From assembly GCA_905201505.1 (NCBI GenBank), contig CAJKOJ010000081.1:1-7140 (forward strand): a stretch of 7,140 nt of DNA. Direction: 5' to 3'. Source of the stretch: an uncultured Eubacteriales bacterium (GTDB lineage: Bacteria; Bacillota; Clostridia; Lachnospirales; CAG-274). The translations under genes and the position numbers were made by a program. This document shows, piece by piece, positions 1 to 7,140 of the stretch. The notes beneath the pieces are model-generated. The model was not told the origin of the DNA. It saw only the letters and a list, made by a program, of their open reading frames with translations, and made no database searches. How positions within the stretch are numbered: the stretch's first letter is position 1; every line of letters begins with the position of its first letter.

Positions 1-56
1 ATTATGTTAAATATGGTAAAAAATTAAATGTATATAATAAATAAAAGAAATCTAGT

Positions 57-79
57 ACTATATAATTAAATTATATAGT
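57..79. repeat. Perfect 11-bp inverted repeat, single-base centre
   Basis: ACTATATAATT at 57-67 is the exact reverse complement of AATTATATAGT at 69-79, with A68 at the centre. Each arm has only one C or G, so an RNA hairpin would be weak. No T-run follows, which argues against an intrinsic terminator. It sits about 110 bases before the gene 1 start and overlaps a TATAAT word (61-66). An operator for a dimeric regulator is possible, but in such AT-rich DNA a chance palindrome cannot be excluded. Confidence 0.45.
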
Positions 80-172
80 CAATAAAATGTAAATAAAAAA
101 TTGGTTTGTTATTTATGCTAATGCGTATATGGTTTAAATTTGATTGTATAAGTTAATATTTTAGGATTACAA

Positions 173-178
173 AGGAGG
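173..178 (+). promoter_or_regulatory. Ribosome binding site of gene 1
   Basis: AGGAGG, inside AAAGGAGG, is a near-perfect match to the 16S rRNA 3' end. It lies 9 bases before the ATG at 188 and fixes that start, which is directly followed by a signal peptide. Confidence 0.92.
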
Positions 179-187
179 ACGTTCTTT

Positions 188-2044
188 ATGAGAAAAACAA
201 CATTTTTGGGAGTATTGGTAGTGCTTCTGCTTTTTGGCACAGTATTTGCAAGTGCAAGCACAAATAATGAAAGAATATGGGATTTTGATGATCAGATATT
301 TTCATCAGTTTGGACAAGTTTTTATATTGAAAAGGATACAGAAGTAAATGGACTAACGCTTGGAAATGGTTTGGAAAAAAACCAGAGTAAAAGAAAAATG
401 AGAAATTTGTGGCATAACATGTCAGTATATACTCCGGAGGGCGGAAGTAAAACAAAAGGATTTTTAAAATTTTATGTAAGCGGTAATACAGATATACATA
501 TAACCGGTGCATCAAAAGATAATAATAATGCAAGAAAGCTTACAATTTATTCAGAAGCTGACGGAAGCAGTAGTTATATTGATATGAAAGACTATGATGA
601 CTATAAATATGAGTACAGAGGTAAAGCAGGGTATATATATTTATATACTGAAGGCGGCGGCGTAAGAATTTTTGGTGTTGCAGCAAAGAATTATGACCCT
701 GCAGAATATGCTCCAATGGCTGAAAATGAAAAAAAAGAATGGGACTTTAAAGATTATTACAGATCTGATTTTATTAAGTCTAATACTGTAATGGATGGTC
801 TAACTGTAGCTGCGACAGAAAATAAAAATGTCGAAATGGGAATGAACTATAATAAAAAAACAGTATATGGAAAATTATATGACGGATTTCTTAATTTAAA
901 GGGAACAGGAAATGCCGACAGCAGATATATAAGTTTTTCAGTACCTGAAAACTCAGATATTTATATTACAGCAAGATCAAGTGATGGAGCATCTGAAAGG
1001 TATTTGATAGCAAGAAACAAATATTATGGTATTACTGATACAGATATGGAAAAAGAGGTTATTGATAAGATAGTAAATGGATATGGGGATGAAAATGATT
1101 ATAACACGTTTTTAAGAGTAAACGGAGAAATAAATACATATAAAATAAGTTACTACGGAAAGGGCGATGAATTTTATCTGTATTCTTATGATTCCGGAAT
1201 AAAGCTTTATAACATTACTATTGTGCCTCGTATAAATAAAACAACAGCAAATAAAGTATGGGATATAAGCGGAAATGGCAGCTTTGCCGTAGGTTCATAC
1301 AATGACACCAAAATTGATAGTTTGAGGCTATGCAATGTAAATGTTGAACAATGCAATATAGGAGGATATAATAAAAGACTTTCTATCAGAAGTGGTATAC
1401 AAAATGATGCAAAGGGAATCAAATTTAACGTTTCTGACAGTTCACAGACCAGAGGGCAGAGAGTAAAAAGGACAATAACCATTAAGGCCAGTGGAGAATC
1501 AGATGGAGCACAGCTTATATTGGTTAATTCTGAAAACTATCTTATAGGAATGGCTAAAGTAAGTAAGGATATAGGTGAATATAAATTTGAATATACGGGT
1601 TCTTATGATGAACTTTGCATATATGGCTATTATAATGAAAATGTAAGTTCAATGAGACTGTATATTTACAGTTTGGATAACGGAGTTATTTCTGCAAATT
1701 CAGGTCCAGAGGATACTGAAAAAACTATAAGTGTGGTTAAAGGACAGAAGTACAGATATTTCCTAACTTGTAATAATATAAAGGATATATCTGCATTGAA
1801 GTACAAAATAAATTACAATGACAGTGCAATATCAATTAAAAAGTTAGGAGAAAATCCTACGGTTTATTATGATAATGGTTTATATTATGACAGCTGCATA
1901 AAAGAGGTATTAAACGAAAACGGTGTGCTTACATTTAAAATGAACAATGCTAATAAAAATTGGTCGGGAATTTTATGTCCTATTGAATTTGAGGCAAAGA
2001 GCACAGGAAATACTACAATTAGAATTATAGCAGAAGTTATGTAA
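188..2044 (+). CDS. Secreted protein with three beta-rich modules and a cohesin-like C-terminus
   Basis: I do not recognise a named family. The start has an ideal ribosome binding site and a classic signal peptide: MRKTT, then a hydrophobic core at residues 6-20, with likely cleavage after ASA at residue 23. The mature protein shows three diverged copies of one module, beginning at W31 (WDFDD), W185 (WDFKD) and W358 (WDISG). Each continues with a GL or SLRL strand, a stretch of the type F-x-V-x-x-x-x-DI-x-I-T-A, and ends in a Y-x-G-x-x-x-x-x-YLY strand followed by an aromatic or isoleucine-rich strand. This pattern resembles the beta-sandwich, carbohydrate-binding-like modules often attached to clostridial polysaccharide lyases. 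Residues about 512-618 resemble a cohesin-type fold (KINYNDSAISI, GVLTFKMN, then PIEFEAKSTGNTTIRI). There is no membrane anchor, LPXTG motif or catalytic domain, so a binding or structural role outside the cell is inferred. It lies 21 bases before the RHS gene, probably in one operon. Confidence 0.9.
   Translation: MRKTTFLGVLVVLLLFGTVFASASTNNERIWDFDDQIFSSVWTSFYIEKDTEVNGLTLGNGLEKNQSKRKMRNLWHNMSVYTPEGGSKTKGFLKFYVSGNTDIHITGASKDNNNARKLTIYSEADGSSSYIDMKDYDDYKYEYRGKAGYIYLYTEGGGVRIFGVAAKNYDPAEYAPMAENEKKEWDFKDYYRSDFIKSNTVMDGLTVAATENKNVEMGMNYNKKTVYGKLYDGFLNLKGTGNADSRYISFSVPENSDIYITARSSDGASERYLIARNKYYGITDTDMEKEVIDKIVNGYGDENDYNTFLRVNGEINTYKISYYGKGDEFYLYSYDSGIKLYNITIVPRINKTTANKVWDISGNGSFAVGSYNDTKIDSLRLCNVNVEQCNIGGYNKRLSIRSGIQNDAKGIKFNVSDSSQTRGQRVKRTITIKASGESDGAQLILVNSENYLIGMAKVSKDIGEYKFEYTGSYDELCIYGYYNENVSSMRLYIYSLDNGVISANSGPEDTEKTISVVKGQKYRYFLTCNNIKDISALKYKINYNDSAISIKKLGENPTVYYDNGLYYDSCIKEVLNENGVLTFKMNNANKNWSGILCPIEFEAKSTGNTTIRIIAEVM
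278..1690 (+). repeat. Three diverged tandem protein modules within gene 1
   Basis: The modules span residues about 31-168, 185-350 and 358-500. Matching landmarks are the opening tryptophan-aspartate (31, 185, 358), the inner strands FYVSGNTDIHITGAS, FSVPENSDIYITARSS and RTITIKASGES, and the closing strands GYIYLYTEGGGVRIFG, EFYLYSYDSGIKLYN and ELCIYGYYNENVSSMRLY. The first two are most alike. The third has a longer, more basic middle. The similarity is at protein level only; the DNA copies have drifted apart, which points to an old duplication rather than a recent one. Confidence 0.7.
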
Positions 2045-2048
2045 AAAA

Positions 2049-2055
2049 GAGGAGG
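2049..2055 (+). promoter_or_regulatory. Ribosome binding site of the RHS gene
   Basis: GAGGAGG begins 4 bases after the gene 1 stop codon and lies 10 bases before the ATG at 2066. It gives the RHS gene its own strong translation start within the presumed shared transcript. No terminator-like hairpin fits in the 21-base gap. Confidence 0.9.
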
Positions 2056-2065
2056 CGAAAAATAT

Positions 2066-5000
2066 ATGAGTAAAAAATGTATAGTAAGAAAAATAGCTGT
2101 GTTTATTCTTGCAATAATATTTTCTGAAAATGTAATAGCAGACACACATATAGATAAAACAAATTTTGTACCTGAAAAAAGTGTTGAATTAATTGACGGT
2201 GAGCATACAGAATCTGCAGCGGAGGGATACGCTGAGAGTGAAGAGATTGCATCACCGTCAGCTGTAGAAGTAAATAAAGATTTTTCAGCTGTTAATGCAG
2301 ATGAGGTTCTCTCTGATGCTGCTATTGACTATGAGCTTGAGACAGATGGCATACCTGATTATGCTTTGAGTGCCGCAATGAGCAATTCGGCATATTCAGC
2401 ACTTGATGAAAGCTCAAAGTTTTATCTTAATAGATATATTGGTGTAAGAGAAGATACAATGACAGTGTGTGAAAATAATGGACTTGTAATTTCAGATTCA
2501 ATTCCTTTTGCACTGCTTATGCAAAGATTGAATATTGATTTTAGTCAGGCAACAGATATGATGATAGAATATAGGAGCCAGACTAAAGCCCTGGATGAGG
2601 CTATGAATTACAGAGAAAAAGCATACGGAATAGGATTTTTGTCACAAGAGGAATTTATGCCTGAATTGACAGGACTTATTATTGAGGGTTACAGTACAGA
2701 GGAAGTTATCAACAGTTTTGCTGTAGCTTATTGCACAGGCAATGATGTGAAAGATTTACTTACAGGAGAAAAAATTGCAATTGAAAACAATACTGAGGTA
2801 TTTGAAAACACATTGGAGAGAACTGTGCCAATGGGTGCTGAATTTGGCATTGGTTTGTTTAGTGATAAAAATGTAAGTGAAGTTACGGATGAAAGCATAT
2901 TAAATATAGCAAACGAGAACTCTGTTCATGCAGACTATATTGCAGATTATATGGAAGAGAATGATCTGACTGTTGAGGATATGCAAAAGCAAATATCTGC
3001 TGCAAGGGTTGAACTTGGTATTGATGATGAAAGTTTATCAGAAGATAACAATGGAGGAATTCAGCTTTTTAGTGAAGAAGCCGGTGAAGTTATTAATGAA
3101 TTGGGTATGGATTTGGATTATAAAGAAGGTCCATTTAGTTTCAGAAAAAGTATGATTGACAGTGTTGACACTTCTTCCGGATCACTTTCTTATACTGATA
3201 ATATTGCAAGTATTCCGGGATTAAATGGCTTGGACTTTAATTTAAGCTTAATTTATCATTCAAAGAATAATTATGCTTCAGCTGTAGATAAAAGAATAAA
3301 TGTAGGGCGTAACTGGCAGTTTTCACTACCATATTTAACAACAAAAAGCGGCAGTAATATAACTGCTGTAAGACAGAATAACAATATTGTTGTTGATATG
3401 ATACCTATGTATGTGGTTTTAGCAGACGGAAGCAAGTATTCAATAGACGATGCTGAAAAAACACAAGGCCGCAGACTTATGTATTGTCAGGATGATGATA
3501 TGTATTTAAACTATGATTTAAATTCAAAGGGTGGCACAGATTCATTTTTTGAACTTACTCACTTAGATGGTACAAATGACTATTTTGATAAAAACGGACG
3601 TTGGATAAAAACTATAAACAGATTTGGTAACAGTATTCAAGTAAGTGAATATTCTAGTGTAAATAATACTGATAAGCTGGTAATACAGGACACATTAGAG
3701 AGAAAAATTACAATAACAACTGTAAAGACCTCAACAGGCTATAATCAGACAATATTACTTCCGGGCAGCAGAACTATAGAATATACATACGAAACAGTTA
3801 CTCCTCAGGGAGCAGGTACAAGAACAATATTGACACAAAAAAAGGAAATGGCAGATGCGTCAAAGAGTTTATATACCAAATATAATTATGAATGTATAAA
3901 TCCTGACACCGGAAAAGCAACTACAAATGCTTTACTTTCATCAATTACGTTTCCTACAGGAATGGTTAGCCATTATGAGTATGTTTGGTGCAACAAGTAT
4001 AAACTTGAACCGTATGTATTTCAGGCTAAAGCTGACGGCAAGCTTAGTTATTATATGAGAATAAGTGTAAGAAAATATGCGAATGATGATCCAAGGGTAG
4101 AACAAAAATGGATAAGTGTTAATGGTGTTAATAAGAACATAGAAAAGTACAGTTATTCTATTGATAATTATTCATATAAAAATGGTGATGTAATTATTCC
4201 AGATTTTAAACCATCATCAGATGAAATTTATGGCGAGTATGTTGGTTTTGTAAAAGATGAATCTTATGAAGCAAGGTGTAAAGAAAAAATAGACAGAGCC
4301 AGAGAAATTTTAAATGAAGATAACAGCTCAAGTTTTTCATCTGTGAGTAAGCTATCAACACTTAACGGAGCGGAGAAAAACCATAGTGATTATGCGTTTG
4401 ACGAATATGGAAGAAATATATCAATTAAGACGTATGAAAATGGTAATTTATATTCAAACATAATTAAAAGATATACCAATGAATATCAGCAGTATCCATT
4501 TAGTACAACAACTTATGCAGAAAATACATATATAAGAGAAGAAGTTGGCTATGTTGCAGGAATTAGCTATGAGAAAACTATAAAAGATATTAATGATAAT
4601 ATAGTTTACCATGAAAAAACCAATTATGACTATATAAGGTCAACTAAGTCAAATTATGGTTTGCCGAAAAATTCTGTATGTGATATAAATGGAAGTCAGA
4701 GTACTGTAACCGATTATACAACTACTGATAACGGAAGAGTTATAGGAGAGGAAAAAACATATTTACAATCAGGAAGTACAAAGACACTGAAAGCAAGAAC
4801 AATATATACATATAACAGTTCAATGCCGGGCAGATTGAGCCAGCAAAAAAATTATGTTAATTCCACAAACTATGTTACTACTTCGTATACATATAACAAC
4901 AGTAATGCAGCACCAATATCACAGGAATATAATGATGGGACAACAGGTTATAAGACAAGCTATGAGTATGATGCTGTAGGTAGGATTAAGAAGGTTACTT

Positions 5001-7140
5001 CTCCGATGGGCTTTACAACAGTTTATGAATATGATAAAATTGGTAATATAACAAAAGAAACTTTTAATGGGGGAACTTTGAGTACAGTAAAGTCTGTTGC
5101 ATACGACTATACAGGCAATACAATTACAGCTACAAATGAAAATGGAAAGAGAATTAAATATACTTATGACCAGGCGGGAAATCCGACTTCTGTTCTAGAT
5201 GTAGAAAATAATAATAATCCTCTTGAAAAGTATACATATGATGCATATATGCGTCCTGTTACACAAATATCAGGAGCAGCAACAACAACATTAACATACG
5301 ATAACAGGGACAGAGTAACATCAAAGGTAACAAACGGAGGAGGCAATAAGCTTGCACAGGAAAACTATACCTATACAAGTGATGGGGTAAGTTCAACAGT
5401 AGTGACTAATGTTGCAGGAGATGCAAATACCAGTGGATACAGTACATCTGTTAAAACTGATATGCTTGGAAGAACATCTGAAGAAATAAACAGACAGGGT
5501 GGTGTAACAACATATACACTTGATATGGCAGGCAATATTACAAAGGTTGTACCGCCAAGAGTATACGGGGATTACAGTATAAGCTATACTTATGACCATG
5601 CAGGAAACATTCTTACAGAGACAGAGACAGGAGTAAGAGTAGATACAGCAACAAAGAGCTATGAATATGATATGCTTGGAAGAGTTACAGGCGTTGTTGA
5701 CGGTATGGGTAAAAAGACTACATACAGCTACTGTAGCACAAATTGGGTAAAGGAAATAAAGACACCTTTTAACGGTTCAAGTTATGGTTTAATGTCATAT
5801 CAGTATGACAAGGCGGGAAATGTAATACAGGAAAGCGTCAAGGTTTCTTCAGCTGCGTCAAGGATTACAGATTATAAATATGATCCGCTTAATAGAGTGA
5901 CAGAATCAAAGATAAATGGTGTAACAACAACATATCAATATGACAAAGCAGGCAATATGATAAATCAGAGTATGGCAAACGGTACACAAACAGTAAGCTA
6001 TGCTTATGACCAGCTTAACAGACCTATAAGATATACTGACGGACTGGGAATGACAGAGAGCTATGTATATAACAATTACGGCGATATGACCTCAAAGAAG
6101 GACAGAAACGGTATAACAACAAACTATACATACGACGCTCTTCACAGAAAGACCAAAGAAAGTGTAACAAAAGACGGAAAGACAAGTACAAACAGCTTTG
6201 TATATGGACTGACAGGACAGCTTGTAAGTGAGACAAATGGAAAATTTGCTAAAAGTTACAAGTATTATAAAGATAATTCAGGATTATACTCAGATGAATT
6301 TTTCACATTAGATGGTGCAGAATACAGGATAAGAAGACTGTATAATGGTGCAGATCAATTAAAATATGTTCAGTGTTTTAAATCAGGAATGAAAAATTCA
6401 ATATATACAAAGAATTATAATTTTGATTCAAAGGGCAGAATTTATACGTTCGGCAGTCAGTCAGCATCAGAATATGGTGACAGTACCAATTACAGTTATA
6501 ATGCCAACTATACATACGACAAGAATGACAACATAACAAGTGTAAAGGTAAATAACGGACTTGAAACAACATACAGCTATAATGATGCAAATATGCTGAC
6601 AGCCCTGGTGAACAAAAAGAGCACAACAACAATATCAAGCTATAGCTACAGTTATAACTTAGACGGAAATATAAGCCGCAAAACAGAAAACGGAAAAACA
6701 ACAGACTATATATATGACGGCACAGGAAGGCTTTCAAATGAAAAGATTACGAAAGGAACAGCTGTTACAAATATGTCGTATTCTTATGATATGGCAGGGA
6801 ACAGAAGTTATCTTACAGTAACAGGAAGTGAGAATTACGTAACAAGTTACAGCTATGACAAGAATAACAGACTGCTGAAGGAAAGCAAGAGAAAGAACGG
6901 AGCATCTTATGCTGATTTAACATTATATACTTATGACAATAACGGAAATCAGATAAGAAAGGACAAGAGCAAAGACGACCTGACAGGAATTCCAAGTATG
7001 GGTTTCTTTTCAGAAAAGGAAAACAGCGGCTATGGATATGAAAAGTTTGCATACAATGGATTCAATCAAATGACAAAGTATGAAAACGAGAAGAACAACA
7101 TAGCTGAATATGATTATTTATCAAACGGACTGAGGCTTTC
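2066..7140 (+). CDS. Secreted RHS/YD-repeat protein, 3' end outside window
   Basis: The frame stays open for 1691 codons plus two bases to the window edge. The signal peptide is MSKKCIVRK followed by a hydrophobic core (residues 10-19), with likely cleavage after VIA at residue 25. Residues 26 to about 365 are acidic and match no family I know. Residues about 366-400 (GSLSYTDN, IPGLNGLDFNLSLIYHS) match the opening strands of RHS/TcC-type shells. YFDKNGRWIKTINRFGN at 506-522 is a typical RHS pre-repeat motif. From residue 966 there are more than 20 YD-type repeats (for example YEYDKIGN at 987, YTYDQAGN at 1032, YQYDKAGN at 1245). The visible end (YNGFNQMTKYEN, then EYDYLSNGLRLS) resembles the run-up to the conserved RHS core end. 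Known RHS proteins form a hollow beta-cocoon that encloses a variable, often toxic, C-terminal domain. That part lies beyond the window, so a toxin role is inference. WapA-like wall or contact-dependent proteins are the nearest functional analogues. Confidence 0.93.
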   Translation, partial: MSKKCIVRKIAVFILAIIFSENVIADTHIDKTNFVPEKSVELIDGEHTESAAEGYAESEEIASPSAVEVNKDFSAVNADEVLSDAAIDYELETDGIPDYALSAAMSNSAYSALDESSKFYLNRYIGVREDTMTVCENNGLVISDSIPFALLMQRLNIDFSQATDMMIEYRSQTKALDEAMNYREKAYGIGFLSQEEFMPELTGLIIEGYSTEEVINSFAVAYCTGNDVKDLLTGEKIAIENNTEVFENTLERTVPMGAEFGIGLFSDKNVSEVTDESILNIANENSVHADYIADYMEENDLTVEDMQKQISAARVELGIDDESLSEDNNGGIQLFSEEAGEVINELGMDLDYKEGPFSFRKSMIDSVDTSSGSLSYTDNIASIPGLNGLDFNLSLIYHSKNNYASAVDKRINVGRNWQFSLPYLTTKSGSNITAVRQNNNIVVDMIPMYVVLADGSKYSIDDAEKTQGRRLMYCQDDDMYLNYDLNSKGGTDSFFELTHLDGTNDYFDKNGRWIKTINRFGNSIQVSEYSSVNNTDKLVIQDTLERKITITTVKTSTGYNQTILLPGSRTIEYTYETVTPQGAGTRTILTQKKEMADASKSLYTKYNYECINPDTGKATTNALLSSITFPTGMVSHYEYVWCNKYKLEPYVFQAKADGKLSYYMRISVRKYANDDPRVEQKWISVNGVNKNIEKYSYSIDNYSYKNGDVIIPDFKPSSDEIYGEYVGFVKDESYEARCKEKIDRAREILNEDNSSSFSSVSKLSTLNGAEKNHSDYAFDEYGRNISIKTYENGNLYSNIIKRYTNEYQQYPFSTTTYAENTYIREEVGYVAGISYEKTIKDINDNIVYHEKTNYDYIRSTKSNYGLPKNSVCDINGSQSTVTDYTTTDNGRVIGEEKTYLQSGSTKTLKARTIYTYNSSMPGRLSQQKNYVNSTNYVTTSYTYNNSNAAPISQEYNDGTTGYKTSYEYDAVGRIKKVTSPMGFTTVYEYDKIGNITKETFNGGTLSTVKSVAYDYTGNTITATNENGKRIKYTYDQAGNPTSVLDVENNNNPLEKYTYDAYMRPVTQISGAATTTLTYDNRDRVTSKVTNGGGNKLAQENYTYTSDGVSSTVVTNVAGDANTSGYSTSVKTDMLGRTSEEINRQGGVTTYTLDMAGNITKVVPPRVYGDYSISYTYDHAGNILTETETGVRVDTATKSYEYDMLGRVTGVVDGMGKKTTYSYCSTNWVKEIKTPFNGSSYGLMSYQYDKAGNVIQESVKVSSAASRITDYKYDPLNRVTESKINGVTTTYQYDKAGNMINQSMANGTQTVSYAYDQLNRPIRYTDGLGMTESYVYNNYGDMTSKKDRNGITTNYTYDALHRKTKESVTKDGKTSTNSFVYGLTGQLVSETNGKFAKSYKYYKDNSGLYSDEFFTLDGAEYRIRRLYNGADQLKYVQCFKSGMKNSIYTKNYNFDSKGRIYTFGSQSASEYGDSTNYSYNANYTYDKNDNITSVKVNNGLETTYSYNDANMLTALVNKKSTTTISSYSYSYNLDGNISRKTENGKTTDYIYDGTGRLSNEKITKGTAVTNMSYSYDMAGNRSYLTVTGSENYVTSYSYDKNNRLLKESKRKNGASYADLTLYTYDNNGNQIRKDKSKDDLTGIPSMGFFSEKENSGYGYEKFAYNGFNQMTKYENEKNNIAEYDYLSNGLRL
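5165..5182 (+). repeat. 18-bp near-exact direct repeat, copy 1
   Basis: TATGACCAGGCGGGAAAT here and TATGACAAGGCGGGAAAT at 5804-5821 differ at one base. They encode YDQAGN and YDKAGN. The offset is 639 bases (213 codons), again in frame. Confidence 0.8.
5458..5473 (+). repeat. 16-bp exact direct repeat, copy 1
   Basis: TGATATGCTTGGAAGA recurs exactly at 5668-5683. It encodes the DMLGR core of two YD units. The offset is 210 bases, exactly 70 codons, so recombination between copies would add or remove repeats in frame. Confidence 0.85.
5668..5683 (+). repeat. 16-bp exact direct repeat, copy 2
   Basis: This is the second copy of the word at 5458-5473, in the same reading frame. It codes for the DMLGR of the unit that starts at residue 1199. 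Confidence 0.85.
5804..5821 (+). repeat. 18-bp near-exact direct repeat, copy 2
   Basis: This is the partner of 5165-5182 with one mismatch. It encodes YDKAGN of the unit starting at residue 1245. A more diverged relative, encoding YDKAGN with a GCAGGC core, follows at about 5939. Confidence 0.8.

Larger units (their letters stand above)
1..187. other. AT-rich non-coding leader upstream of gene 1
   Basis: No credible gene is visible here. Bases 1-180 contain 32 G or C, about 18%, clearly lower than the flanking coding sequence. The region holds a perfect inverted repeat at 57-79 and the ribosome binding site of gene 1 at its end. The promoter for the two-gene unit is probably here because nothing upstream is seen to read in, but the sequence is so AT-rich that many chance -10-like words occur. 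TTGGTT at 101-106 followed by GTATAT at 125-130 (18-base spacing) is one weak candidate, and TATAAG at 147-152 is another -10-like word without a good -35. I cannot choose between them. Confidence 0.6.
4961..7140 (+). repeat. YD-repeat array (RHS core), continues past window
   Basis: Repeats of the form Y-x-Y-D-x-x-G-N/R-x-x, spaced roughly 20-25 residues apart, start at residues 966, 987, 1032, 1056, 1076, 1150, 1174, 1199, 1245, 1270, 1290, 1312, 1333, 1354, 1378, 1482, 1503, 1528, 1548, 1572, 1595 and 1621. Two consensus subtypes recur: DxAGN (1032, 1150, 1174, 1245, 1290, 1572) and DMLGR (1132, 1199). Between 1378 and 1482 the array is degenerate, with only one weak unit (NYNFDSKGRI, about 1450). 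In solved RHS and TcC structures such repeats form the strands of a closed beta-cocoon wall. The preceding segment (residues about 540-960) is also beta-rich, with looser YxY motifs such as HYEYVW at 636. Confidence 0.9.

Noticed and set aside
1..27. Possible tail of an upstream gene ending at TAA 25-27
   Set aside because: Only eight codons are visible, in DNA of very low G+C, so coding cannot be told from chance.
57..79. The palindrome as a rho-independent terminator of an upstream gene
   Set aside because: The stem is almost entirely A-T pairs and is followed by CAATAAAATG rather than a T-run on either usable side.
115..156. A 13-codon upstream frame (MLMRIWFKFDCIS) as a leader peptide
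   Set aside because: There is no ribosome binding site before it, no run of a regulatory amino acid and no attenuator hairpin after it.
186..533. A 115-codon minus-strand open frame opposite the start of gene 1
   Set aside because: It is opposite the signal peptide and first module of gene 1, is rich in Phe, Tyr, Leu and His as expected for an antisense read, and has no supporting start signals.
1721..2041. A true cellulosomal cohesin, implying a cellulosome locus
   Set aside because: The resemblance is to the general fold pattern only, and no dockerin-type calcium-binding repeats or glycoside hydrolases occur in the window.
2973..3155. A 60-codon plus-strand open frame in another frame inside the RHS gene
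   Set aside because: It lies wholly within the RHS reading frame, has no convincing independent ribosome binding site, and its sequence looks like an off-frame read.
6378..6737. A 119-codon open frame on the minus strand, with several similar minus-strand frames at 5164-5346, 5393-5599, 6024-6236 and 6813-7052
   Set aside because: They lie opposite the YD array. Their composition (rich in Cys, Tyr, Ser, His, Leu) is what the reverse complement of repeated TAT/TAC/ACA/AGC codons produces, and the plus-strand frame is clearly the real gene.

Overview
This window is an AT-rich (about 18% G+C over bases 1-180), densely coding stretch with strong AGGAGG-type ribosome binding sites. Codon choice is A/T-ending (AGA arginine, ATA isoleucine), and both proteins have Gram-positive-style signal peptides. 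This suggests a low-G+C Firmicute, most likely an anaerobic member of Clostridia. That assignment rests on style and protein type, because no rRNA or other marker gene is present.

Layout: bases 1-187 are non-coding and very AT-rich, with a perfect AT-only-core palindrome (57-79) and a strong ribosome binding site before gene 1. Gene 1 (188-2044) encodes a 618-residue secreted protein. It is built from three diverged copies of a beta-rich module, each starting at a W-D dipeptide, followed by a C-terminal cohesin-like beta-sandwich. After a 21-base gap holding a second strong ribosome binding site, gene 2 (2066 to beyond 7140) encodes a very large secreted RHS/YD-repeat protein. At least 1691 residues are visible and the frame is open at the window edge.

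Gene 2 reads as a signal peptide, an acidic N-terminal region of about 340 residues that I do not recognise, the start of an RHS shell near residue 380 (IPG-LNGLDFNLSL), and then a long YD-repeat array from about residue 960. The last visible residues look like the approach to the conserved end of an RHS core. The variable C-terminal part, often a toxin in this family, would lie downstream and cannot be seen.

The two genes are co-directional, almost abutting and both exported, so they probably form one transcript. The simplest reading is a cell-surface or secreted pair: a possible carbohydrate- or surface-binding partner plus a large RHS shell protein. Whether they interact is inference. No mobile element, RNA gene, CRISPR array or terminator was found.
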